NCBI RefSeq assembly: GCF_027244095.1
Contig: NC_069658.1
Span: 264,686,687-264,750,686, forward strand
Origin: Hemicordylus capensis
Taxonomy: Eukaryota > Chordata > Lepidosauria > Squamata > Cordylidae
Direction of reading: 5' to 3'
Length of the DNA stretch: 64,000 nucleotides
The position numbers and the translations under genes were made by a program. The stretch's first letter is position 1. Every line of letters starts with the position of its first letter. The notes beneath the pieces are model-generated. The model did no database searches. It saw only the letters and a list, made by a program, of their open reading frames with translations, and had not been told where the DNA came from. Positions 55,384-64,000 of this stretch are shown here, in pieces.

Positions 55384-55854
55384 CTGCAGTTGAGAGAAAG
55401 GTTACAGATTAAGATTATATAAACCACTCATTCTATTCTACATGAGATTTTAATGCATTTTAACATACTGTGTGTGCATTCTTGTCCCTAAAGGTAGCTA
55501 CAATGACTTTTTGATAATAAATAAACTGACTGTTCTATACTATGACTTCATCGACACTCACTGTAGTAATGCAGACTCTACAGATGAGCTCTCCAGCTCT
55601 CCAGCTGTCTAAAGAATAGAACATAACCTCCAGTATGGGTTGGCCTCGATTGGTCCTGGTTGTTCAGAATGCAGCCCACAATATGAAAAGTTGTGGTTAG
55701 CAATTTGTCAATCCAAAGTAAATAAGGCCACGTAGACTTTCTTATAAATACTCAAAATAATGATAGATTCCAAGATCAAGTTTCTTCATTTATCCTAGAG
55801 AGACACCAAATGCATTCTGACAGAAACCAGTCTTCTTCAGTGGTTCATATTTTC

Positions 55855-56092
55855 AGCGGGGGGAGGGGTTCAACATTCGAGGCGTGGCACCCGGTACTTC
55901 CGGCCACTTCCGGACGAGGAGGGGGAAGAGGCGGCGGGGGAAGTACGCTGCCGCCCCAAAGGCTTTTACCGGCGACAAGCGCCGGCAGGGGGAAAGTGGC
56001 GGAAGGGGTAAGTGCACCCTCCCCCACCCTTAAAGTGGCACTCACACCGTCTTCGAACCACCACGCTACGGTTCCGTGCACATCCCTAGCTG
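55855..56092. mobile_element. GC-rich MITE fragment
   Basis: The right end is GGTTCCGTGCACATCCCTA. The interior (CTGCCGCCCCAAAGGC, GTAAGTGCACCCTCCC) resembles 6340-6478. The left end is missing. CpG content is high. It lies 220 bp from the KRAB exon. Confidence 0.6.
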
Positions 56093-56314
56093 GAAAATGC
56101 TTTGGCCATATAAGAGCATTCCTGTATAAGTGCTTGTCTCTCCCTGTGTCTTGTGTGTTTCCAGTGGCTGGGTGTAGAGATGCCTGATAGAGCCATTACT
56201 CTCCCAGCAGTTGGGGGGCAGGGGGCCGCCATGGCCAGCACTATGTGATTGCCACAAAGCCCTGAAGTAGCTCAGTTTTAGTGAGGATTGGGTTTATTGT
56301 TAAAGAATCCTTAC

Positions 56315-56441
56315 CCAGCGAGGCCACGGTCCCATCATTCTCTGGCATGACGTTCTTGTACAAGGCTCTCTGGCGACGACCCGCAAGTGAACACTGCCCT
56401 TCATCTGAATACACCGTCACCTCCACAAAGGCTTCTGGCAC
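56315..56441 (-). CDS. KRAB zinc-finger gene, exon 2 (KRAB-A box, 127 bp)
   Basis: A 127 bp exon, the standard KRAB-A size, from TTGTTCTAG acceptor to CTGG|GTAAGG donor. It encodes VPEAFVEVTVYSDEGQC, SLAGRRQRALYKNVMPEN and DGTVASLG, clearly KRAB (RRQRALYxxVMxEN, VASLG). In most KRAB repressors this box recruits TRIM28/KAP1 to silence target chromatin. Here several contact motifs differ: DV reads EV, the EEW motif is replaced by EGQC, MLE reads MPE, and ENY reads END. Binding to TRIM28 is therefore doubtful. The exon is not a pseudo-exon by frame or splice sites. It continues from the ATG exon at 63665 in phase 0. Confidence 0.88.
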
Positions 56442-56548
56442 CTAGAACAAGAGCACCACCACCAAACAGATTGGAATCTGTAGTGCCAGACAAAAACTAG
56501 AGCCCTGGCACAAGAGATATAGTATAGTGTAGAGTAGGGATGTGCACA

Positions 56549-56960
56549 GTCTGGCGTTCAGGCGGTTCGGCAGTAGTGTGTGGGGGGGTTACCTTTAAGG
56601 AGCAGAGAGGGTGTCTTTAACCCCCCACCGTGTTTCACCCGCCAGCACTCTTGCAAAAATCACTGGCACAGGGCGGCAGCATACCTCCTTGCTGCCATGG
56701 TCAGCATCAAACCGGAAGTGCCCAGCACACATGTGCATGTAGTGGTTAATGTGTTGGACTAGGACTGGGGAAAACAGAGGTTCAAATCCCCACACAGTCA
56801 CTGGGTCGCCTTGTAATATCATAGTAAGCTACTTACAAACAGTGAGCATTACTTCTTAACTCTCCCACCATGCATGCATGTTCATTTGGTCTTATCTCAG
56901 GCTTAAATGTATATTACATTAAAAAAAAATCCTAGGGATGCCTTAGGATAGGTGGTATAA
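56549..56960 (+). mobile_element. MITE fragment (GGGATGTGCAC type) followed by a CORE-like SINE
   Basis: 56549-56735 starts GGGATGTGCACAGTC and GGCGGTTCGGCAG, a partial member of the family at 56092. 56736-56960 has TGTAGTGGTTAATGTGTTGG and GTTCAAATCCCC, then a degraded SINE body ending in GGTGGTATAAAC. Confidence 0.65.
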
Positions 56961-57398
56961 ACATTGAATAAAAAATATACTGCACACTTGTTCATGTACA
57001 TATATTATAGTTTGATTGGAGTGGGGGCAGGGGCTGGTAAGTCACTAAAGATGTCACCCACTGATCAACCTAGGTGACCTTTTACCCCAAATTGTATGCC
57101 TAGTCACTTCCTGATCTCTACAATCAGCTCAAACAGTAGGGTTGCCAGTGGTTTCCCTCCATTAAAAGACAATCACTTCCCTTTCCTTAAAGCATCTATA
57201 GTCAACACAGAAATATTATTAAATGTTAAATACAATTATAGTGTACTCTTTGAGATGTTATGGAAACCCTATTCAGATTAAAATAAATGTGTTTTTATGG
57301 TCACAGTAACAAATTTGTACATACTTCTACTGAAGAAGTTTCTAAATAATAAATTGAATTTTAAAATGATTTAAATTGCCTTTTTCCCCTTTATGCTT

Positions 57399-57672
57399 AG
57401 GTGGTGGTGGTGGTGGTGGTGGTTGTTATGTCCCCTGCTAACTGGGCAAAGAGGCACCTTTTACCGTGGTGATTCTCTTTATTTAGCAGGGGGAGAGTAA
57501 CTGGCCCTATCCACCCCCAGCACAGTACCTCCAGTGACTGTTGATAGTGTCTATCTTATGTTTCTTTTTAGAATGTGAGCCCTTTGGGGTCAGGGAGCCA
57601 TCTTATTTGTTTGTTGTTTCTCTTTGTAAACCGCCCTGAGCCATTTTTGGAAGGGCGGTATAGAAATCGAAT
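57399..57672 (+). mobile_element. GGT microsatellite and L2-related LINE 3' end
   Basis: Nine GGT units (about 57400-57425), then the 3' UTR family of 38100 (CTGCTAACTGGGCAAAG, GATAGTGTCTATCTTATG) ending AAACCGCCCTGAGCC with GGAAGGGCGGTATAG. It is the best-preserved copy in the window. Confidence 0.8.
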
Positions 57673-57689
57673 TATTATTAATAATAATA

Positions 57690-57912
57690 ATAATAAATAA
57701 TTTATATCCCGTTGTTCCTCCAAGGAGCCCAGAGCGGTGTACTACATACTTAAGTTTCTCTTTCACAACAACCCTGTGAAGTAGGTTAGGCTGAGAGAGA
57801 AGTGACTGGCCCAGAGTCACCCAGCTAGTATCATGGCTGAATAGACATTTGAACTCGGGTCTCCCTGGTCCTAGTCCAGCACTCTAACCACTACACCACG
57901 CTGGCAATCCAC
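57690..57912 (-). mobile_element. CORE/MIR-like SINE, reverse orientation
   Basis: Reverse complement of the family at 9632: ATATCCCGTTGTTCCTCC, GAGAAGTGACTGGCCCAG, GGTCTCCCTGGTCCTAG, CACTCTAACCACTACACC. Confidence 0.85.
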
Positions 57913-58944
57913 CCTGCTCACCTCTGCCACAAACTCACTACATGGCCTTAGACAATTCCATTAAACTAAGCACCTCTCATCTGCGATATAGGGATCATAC
58001 TAACAACCTATCTTACAAGGTTGTTGAAAAGCCTGAGGGAATTGATACTCTTCCCTTTTTTTCCGGTTCACACTGCTAGATCTCATGCTAAATCAAAACC
58101 CTTTAACAGTGAGCTGGCCACTCTTGAATGCTGGGCTAGACAGATCTTCGGTCTGATCAGGCAAGGCTGAACATCACTGTGATTTTGAGTTTTCATTTGT
58201 GAGGGATGTCTTTCTGTTTCTCTTTGGTGCTATATAATATTTCACATTTTATAAGTGCTTTAAGTAACCTAGTTCTAAAATGTAGCATAAACAACTTCCA
58301 CAATTAGGTGCTTTTTAAGCATTTTAAAAAGGAAAATGAGCAGTGACTAATTTGTGCATTTACCTGCCTGACTTTTTGGTTTGCAACACATAAAATCAAA
58401 TTAAGCATTGATTCTATACCCAGCAGTAAAATCAACAGATGTTCACAATTATCTACGTGTGTGTATCTTTCCTTGACAATTGGAAGGACACAACGGGAAA
58501 AACATCAATAACTGTAAAGGGTTGTTCTCTCTTTCTCTCTTATGAAATTAGTTTAGCTGTATTAGTTGAAGAGCCCATGTTTGGACTTCAAAACTGATGT
58601 ACAAACTTTAAAGTAAATTGATGTATGCGGGGGGAGGGGGGAGAATGGGCACCTTGATCATCAGCTATCCCCAAATGCCTAGGGGTTAAGAAAAACAAGG
58701 GTAACTTGCCAAGGCAGAGCAATCCCCTGAGGGATGTCTCCTTTTCATGGATGAAGACTCCCTGCTTTTAATTGCTGCATAATAAAGGCCCATTAAGAGT
58801 ATGGAAGAACCTCTTCCGCAAAAAAAGGGGGGGGGAGGAACAAGCCCTACCTGAGGGGTGAAAGAGAAATTCTCTCTGTCAGTTTAAATGATGACTTGTT
58901 TCACAGGATTCTAATTAAAATAGATCTAGCAGGTGCTGTCTCCT
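57913..58944. other. KRAB zinc-finger intron 1, unassigned
   Basis: No gene was recognised. The start (CTCACCTCTGCCACAAAC) may be a diverged SINE in reverse. The rest lacks clear repeat ends. Confidence 0.35.
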
Positions 58945-59112
58945 CTATTCTGTCCCCTATATCGGGCAGCAGCAATATAAAAGGTGCTGAAAGGCATCAT
59001 ACTGAGGGGGAAATGGCAAGGGTAAACCCCTCCTGTATTCTACCAAAGAAAATCAGATGGCTCTGTGGTCGCCAGGAGTCAACACCGACTCGAAGGCACA
59101 CCATGACATGAG
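58945..59112 (+). mobile_element. Sauria-type SINE, 5'-truncated
   Basis: ATATCGGGCAGCAGCAATAT, GTAAACCCCTCCTGTATTC and CCAGGAGTCAACACCGACTC. Confidence 0.8.
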
Positions 59113-59934
59113 CAGGAACTGTAGAACACTTTGCACAAGGGAACGGCCATATAAACACATAACACTAATACCTGGTTTGCTTGTTTCCCCTGCCACCCCA
59201 GATTCCACACCAGAGGTGCTCTCACCCCTGGACTTTGGAGGCCAAAATCCAGGACCTCCACCCCTGCACCCCACCCCCAATCCTCTTTAGTCTGTCCTGG
59301 GTGGTGTGGTTTGTGTCTTCAAGAACCTATGTGTTAAAAAATGATGCTTAACTTGCAGTGGGTGGCGGGAGCCTCTAAAGGCCTTTAGGTCAGGCTCCAA
59401 AATTACCTATGTGCACCTCTGTCTACCATTAAAAAAAATAAATCTGCAACTGCCACTAGCCACCACCCACAATGCAAAGTGAATAATTATGCTAATAGAG
59501 CAGCAAGGCCCCTCCCCACCAACCTGCACCCTTCCCACCTTGGTGCAGCAACCATGATTACTTGTGTGCCTGACCTCTTGTGCCTATATTAGCTGCAAAG
59601 CAGGCAGAACCGTCACCTGCTGAATTTCTGCACGCTGTGCAACTGCTGAAGATGCAGGAACTGGTTACAAAGTTGGCAGCCCTAGCTAACTCTTCTTTAG
59701 CAGTCCACCATAGCAACATAGCAGTCTAAAAAGGGAGCAACAAGAAGGCTGCCCAACTCATCTGTGCCCATCATGAGGACTCCAAACCCAACATGGTCAA
59801 TGGCTGGTCTGTGGTGAATTCATGTGATAATTGGTAGTTATTTTCTCTTTTGTGACAGAAAGTAACTTCCCCCTGAACTTTGCTTTGCCTGGGGGGTGAA
59901 CCAATTCTCCCCCGCCCCACCATACCCCTCTTCT
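59113..59934. other. KRAB zinc-finger intron 1, unassigned
   Basis: No exon or clear repeat was recognised. The open frames near 59060-59290 overlap the SINE end and lack domains. Confidence 0.35.
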
Positions 59935-60103
59935 CCTTCTGGGAAGAGCAGAAGGTTTCAAGTTCCCTCCCTGACTTCTCCAAGATCAGGCTGAGAGAGA
60001 TTCCTGCCTGCAACCTTGGAAAAGCTGCTGCCAGTCTGTGAAGACAATACTGGGCTAGATAGACCAATGGTCTGATTCAGTATATGGCAGCTTCCTATGT
60101 TCC
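59935..60103 (+). mobile_element. 5S-SINE, 3' part only
   Basis: CTGGGAAGAGCAGAAGG, CCTGCAACCTTGGAAAAGC and GGCAGCTTCCTATGTTCC match the 5S-SINE body and tail. The 5S head is missing. Confidence 0.82.
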
Positions 60104-60429
60104 TGCAAAAGGACAGGTGTGGGGAGGTTAGTTCATGCTATTCAAAGGCATTTTCCTATATTTTGTACATAAAGGGAATGGGAGAGAGAGACTGGGACTT
60201 TCTGCATCCAAGAAAAGCAGCATTCAAAAGCAATGAAAATCTTAGCAAAATCAAGCTGCAACCCACTGACTGGGGGATAAGTCCAAGTGAACTCAATGAG
60301 ACTTACTTCTGAGTAAAGAGGCATATGATTGCATAGTTAATCAATTTGCTTCATGTATTCCACTAATTCGCGGCAGGGGGTATTTTTGCTCTGCAAAATG
60401 TGGGGATTTAATGAGAAACTGTAAGTATC

Positions 60430-60502
60430 AAAGTATCATTAGTATACTAATAACTTTACAAGGTCATTAGTATACTAATGACTTTACAAGGTCATTAGTA
60501 GA
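60430..60502. repeat. Tandem 28 bp repeat with palindromic core
   Basis: About 2.3 units, each with CATTAGTATACTAATGAC and TTTACAAGGT. The core CATTAGTATACTAATG is a perfect palindrome. Confidence 0.8.
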
Positions 60503-60694
60503 ATTGCCAACTGGGCCAGATGAGGTGGGTTCAAGTTCTCACTCATGCCTGGATGAAAACTCTCCAAGCTGTTCTTGTGAAAGGTTTCCCAATGTCAAGC
60601 TATGATAAAAGTAACAACTCGATAAGGATGAAAGCCTGGAAATACCACAGGAAAGCTTGAAATTATCTAGTTCAGAAAAAGAGTTATAGGGCTA

Positions 60695-60890
60695 TAGGGC
60701 GGGGCACAGCAGGGCGGGGCGGGGCTATGACTAAGGAGATCTGGTTTCAAAGCCCATTTGGCTGTGAAGCTCAGTTGGACCAGTTATCCTGCCTTAGCAA
60801 AACCTACTTCACAGAGTTGCTATAAGGCTAAAACGTAGATAGGTTTATAAAGAACTATATATGCTACTCAAAGCTCCTTGGAGGAAGTAT
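60695..60890 (+). mobile_element. Degraded tRNA-derived SINE preceded by GGGGCGGGGC boxes
   Basis: GGTTTCAAAGCCC (box B-like), CTGCCTTAGCAAAACC, CTACTTCACAGAGTTGC and AAAGCTCCTTGGAGG indicate an old CORE-like SINE. The GGGCGGGGCGGGGC stretch at about 60700-60723 could bind Sp1-type factors, but no start site is evident. Confidence 0.5.
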
Positions 60891-61019
60891 ATAATCAATC
60901 CCTTTGTGGTAATGAGACAGTTAAGAATCCAAACTCTTTCAGAGTGAGTTTGAACAAAAAAGCCATATAAATAATTGCACAAGTTACTCTCTTCTGTTTT
61001 CTGCACTTTTGATGTAAGG

Positions 61020-61620
61020 TTCCAAAGACAAATTTTATTATTATTGCACATTACTATCACAGCCTTCCTCTAAGGAGCTCTGGGCAGCACACAAGGTCTT
61101 TCCCTTCCCAATTCAATCCCAACAACAACCCTGTGAGGTCAATTAAAATATTAAAATATTTATATTCCACCTTTTAAAATATGCACAGAGTAACATATAA
61201 CAATATAACACAAAAGCCAATAAAACCAAAGATTAAAAACCAAATCTGAAAACAAAAAAGATAACATAAGGAAACATCCATTAATATAGCACGGAAATTC
61301 AAACAAGTTAAAAGCCACCCTTAAAAAGATGGATTTTCATCCATCAGTGGAACTAGGGAACAGCAGGTGAAAGACAAGCCACTTGAGGCAGGGAATTCAA
61401 TTGCTTGAGTGTCATTAAGATGAAGGTGCGCTTATGGGTGCCTGCCAAACATTCCTCCAACAAAGGCGGAACACAAAGAAGTTCAGGCCAGATGACTGCA
61501 AAGTGCAGGCAGACTCATATGGAAAGAGTAACTACAAGTATTTTGAGCCCCAAGTCATTTATGGCTTTAAAGGAAATAATCAACATTCTGAACTGGGCCT
61601 GAAAACAAATCAGAAGCCTG
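61020..61620. repeat. Reversed SINE tail and an unclassified dispersed repeat
   Basis: 61020-61140 is a reversed SINE end (CTCTAAGGAGCTCTGGGC, CAACAACCCTGTGAGG). 61141-61600 holds a dispersed element (AAAAAGATGGATTTTCATCC, GAGGCAGGGAATTCAATTG, CATTTATGGCTTTAAAGG) whose family I cannot name. Confidence 0.5.
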
Positions 61621-61624
61621 TACA

Positions 61625-61980
61625 GCTAATACAGGATTGGTATAATATGATCCACACAACACATAATCAACTTGTGGAATTCTCTGCCGCAAGATGTGGT
61701 GACAGCCAACAACCTGGATGGCTTTAAGAAGAGTTTGGGTAGCTTCATGGTCTGTCAATGGCTATCAGAGGGCTATAGGCCACCTCCAGGCTCAGAGGCA
61801 GTATGCCTCTGAGTACCACCAGTATGCCTCTGAGTACCAGTTGTGAGGGAGTAACTCCAGGAGAGATGGCATGCCCTCAGCTCCTGCCTGCATCTGGTGC
61901 TCCACTGTGTGAAACTGAAACAGGATGCTGGACCAGATGGGCCTTGGGCCTGATCCAGCAGGGCTGCTCTTATGTTCTTG
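61625..61980 (+). mobile_element. CR1 LINE 3' end
   Basis: TAATCAACTTGTGGAATTC, GCAAGATGTGGTGACAGCC, AACCTGGATGGCTTTAAG and the terminus GGATGCTGGACCAGATGG, TGATCCAGCAGGGCTG. A short inner duplication (AGTATGCCTCTGAGTACCA twice) lies at 61800-61840. Confidence 0.87.
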
Positions 61981-61984
61981 TGGC

Positions 61985-62125
61985 CAGCCCCACTCAGCAA
62001 CTGAGATTAGACTGAAAGAGAGTGAGCAAGCCCAAGGTCACCCAGAGAGCTGCTTGAGTAAATGAAGATTTGAACTTCGATCTCCCCATACCTAGCACAG
62101 CCCTCTAGCCGCTACCCCAGCACAT
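61985..62125 (-). mobile_element. CORE-like SINE fragment, reverse orientation
   Basis: CAAGGTCACCCAGAGAGC, GATTTGAACTTCGATCTCC and ACAGCCCTCTAGCCGCTACC are the reversed core and head. Confidence 0.7.
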
Positions 62126-62164
62126 GTTCAGAGCAGCAGCCAAAGGTAGCAGGGCTGTGTGTAT

Positions 62165-62440
62165 CACAGGAACATGGGAAGCTGCCTTATATTGAGTCAG
62201 ACCCTTGGTCCATCTAGCTCAGTATTGTCTACACACACTGGCAATGGCTTCTCCAAGATTACAGGCAGGAGTCTCTCTCAACCTCATATTGCCAGGGAGG
62301 GAACCTGGAACCTTTTTGCATGCAAATGCTCTTCCCAGAGCAGTCCCATCCCCTTAGGGCAATATCTTCCAGTGCTCACATATAGTCTCCCATTCAAATG
62401 CAAACCAGGGCAGACCCTGCTTAATAAAGCCTGCAACAAT
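62165..62440 (-). mobile_element. 5S rRNA-derived SINE, reverse orientation
   Basis: Reversed tail (GGGAAGCTGCCTTATATTG) and body, then the reversed 5S-like part: GTCTCCCATTCAAATGC, AACCAGGGCAGACCCTGC. Confidence 0.8.
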
Positions 62441-62599
62441 CTCCCCATTGCCTCCAGCCAGCACAATGCTTTTCAACCAGTCAGTTCACACATAATCAAC
62501 TGCCAGTCACCAAGCATACACAGTATAGTAGTCAGGCAATGCATGCACCTGTTTGACCTAAAAGCAGGAGCCTGAAAATTCCCAGATCAAATTTCATCT

Positions 62600-62905
62600 C
62601 AGCCATGTGCTGCAGGGGTTAAAATGTTGGATTTAGACAGAGAAAACCAAGGTTCAAATCTCCACTCAGCCACCAAGCTATACTGGGTGACCCTGGGCCA
62701 TTTGCCAGCTAGCTACCTCATAGACTTATTATTTTTACATTTATACTCCACCCTCCTTCCAAAGAGCCCAAAGTGGTGTACATGGTAGTTTCTCCTCACA
62801 ACTACCCTGTGAGGTAGGTTAGGTTGAGAGAGAAGTGACTCGCCCAGAGTCACTTCAGCAACTCAGGTCTCCCGGGGCCTAATCCACCATTCTAACTGTT
62901 GTCTT
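62600..62905. mobile_element. Two CORE-like SINEs in opposite orientation
   Basis: 62600-62720 is forward (GTTCAAATCTCC, TGGGTGACCCTGGGCCA). 62725-62905 is reversed (CCAAAGAGCCCAAAGTGG, GAGAGAGAAGTGACTCGCC). Together they form an imperfect inverted pair. Confidence 0.7.
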
Positions 62906-63656
62906 GACTATAATGGGCTCTTTCTGTGGTGTTTTTTTTTTTTTAGCCTGCAGACTTTAAAGCTTCTTTTCTGCAGCTGTTATTGGATCAGTATCTAACA
63001 GCACATCTCTCTGTAGAGGGCTTGATACTCAAGACAGCTGGATGGATTGTTCCTAACTATTCCTTCTTGTAAGGAAAAACAAATGGGTGTTGAGGAAGAA
63101 CCTGAACTTCTTAAGAGGAAGCAGGAGACGACTCATTAGGCAGCTTGAAACAAGACACTGTTCCCTCAGCACTCCCCCCCCATCTTCAATATGGAGTTCA
63201 TAAAACTGGTCTCCCTTCAGGGCTGTTGTGAGAACATAATTTGTAAGCCACTAGGAGTATGGTTTATGAAAGGTGGAGTATAATTGCCTAGATAAGTGGG
63301 TACTTAAAAAAAAAAAAGTATTTCTCATAATCACATACTCAGACGGGTGAACCTTTCCCCCATTAGAATGTAGACGCCCTCACGCGCGTTATTTAGAACA
63401 AAAAGAAGGACTTCGCATTTAAGCGGGTTCGGGAGGGTACAAAGCAGACGCAGAAGTGACGCCGGTTTGTCACACTGACTGTATAAAAAGAATTCCCAAA
63501 AGGGGGTTGGATACTATTTGTATACAGAGAGTGTGAGTAGCCGGCGTCTGTCGGAGTCCTTCCTTTTTCGTCCCCCCTGCTGCCCCCAACTTTGTCCTCC
63601 TCAGAGGAGGGCTTTCTCCCCGCCCTCCCGCAAGCAGCGCCTTACGCCTGCCTTAC
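62906..63656. other. KRAB zinc-finger intron 1, start, with a + strand TATA-like box
   Basis: No exon was recognised. CTGTATAAAAAGAATTC at 63478-63494 is a TATA-like element on the + strand, followed by a CpG-containing stretch (CCGGCGTCTGTCGG). It could be an upstream promoter for a + strand transcript running out of the window. This is weak evidence. Confidence 0.3.
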
Positions 63657-63665
63657 TTGAGCCAT
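63657..63665 (-). CDS. KRAB zinc-finger gene, exon 1 (start codon MAQ)
   Basis: The coding part is only ATG GCT CAA, followed by donor GTAAGG (63656 downward). It joins the KRAB-A exon in phase 0 to give MAQVPEAFVEVTVY, matching the common MAQVP-type start of reptile and bird KRAB proteins. In the same frame upstream, LALVE precedes the ATG and a TAG stands 25 codons before it, so this ATG is the first possible start. The 5' UTR continues upstream on the - strand, toward 63900, where the transcription start is not identifiable. Total predicted protein: 1260 residues. Confidence 0.75.
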
Positions 63666-64000
63666 CTCCACAAGAGCCAGCTTCTCCTCTCCTCCAGGTG
63701 TTCTGGATCTGGATAGTCTCGAGTCAAACAGGAGTCGGGTCTTCTACAGCCTGTCGAGCGAGAAGGGCGGATTTTAGGAAGAGCGATTCTTTGCTCTTTC
63801 CCAAGCAGCCAAGTTTTATTGAGATTAGATTCCATCCTATCCCTAGACGCACACGCTACTCAGAACATTTAATATAAAGCAATGCTTTCCTGTCATCCCG
63901 ATACAAGTTAACGGCCTGCGCTGGACACTTTTTGAGCTCAGAACCGAACCACATCACTACTTGGCTACAGTACCCAAATTAACTCTCCCGCCGCACGCCA

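Overview
The window looks like squamate reptile (lizard or snake) nuclear DNA. It carries split vertebrate host genes inside a dense repeat landscape: 5S rRNA-derived SINEs, tRNA-derived SINEs with BovB-type and L2/CORE-type tails, L2, CR1 and R4 LINEs, hAT and Tc1/mariner DNA transposons, and a Helitron. No prokaryotic or viral gene organisation is present.

Three host genes are supported by exon phase, splice sites and domain content. (1) A TRIM-family gene with a PRY-SPRY end runs on the + strand from before base 1 to 19260. Six coding exons are visible (B-box, then 96, 231, 23 and 107 bp exons, then PRY-SPRY), which is the canonical TRIM architecture. Its 13 kb first intron is filled by a nested R4/L2/hAT/MITE complex. 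(2) A short C2H2 zinc-finger gene on the - strand has its finger exon at 25431-26071, with an in-frame TAG inside the second finger. Two phase-compatible upstream exons are proposed at 27239-27379 and 29779-29891. (3) A large KRAB zinc-finger gene on the - strand has its ATG exon at 63657-63665, a 127 bp KRAB-A exon at 56315-56441, an acidic linker exon at 55246-55383 and a 3.5 kb exon with 17 C2H2 fingers at 43960-47468. The predicted protein is 1260 residues. A TRIM gene beside KRAB/C2H2 genes suggests a locus of immune and repressor gene families.

Layout: 1-19.3 kb TRIM gene and its repeat-filled introns; 19.3-25.4 kb L2, Tc1 and mariner-type repeats; 25.4-30 kb zinc-finger gene; 30-41 kb SINEs, a CR1 5' half with ORF1, hAT elements and a GC-rich minisatellite; 41.2-63.7 kb KRAB zinc-finger gene, whose introns hold an L2 split by a 2.3 kb Helitron, several hAT copies and many SINEs.

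The most unusual structures are: a Tc1 element whose ends became about 380 bp inverted repeats that replaced the transposase N-terminus; a chain of at least seven hairpins in about 440 bp (12810-13250); a palindrome with about 240 bp arms inside a TA-flanked MITE (5834-6316); an R4 element whose 5' end is the reverse complement of its 3' UTR; a CR1 5' half carrying the SGNH-esterase ORF1 without ORF2; and two probable GC-AG introns. I did not find a clearly new gene system. The window is best read as host gene families shaped by nested transposons.
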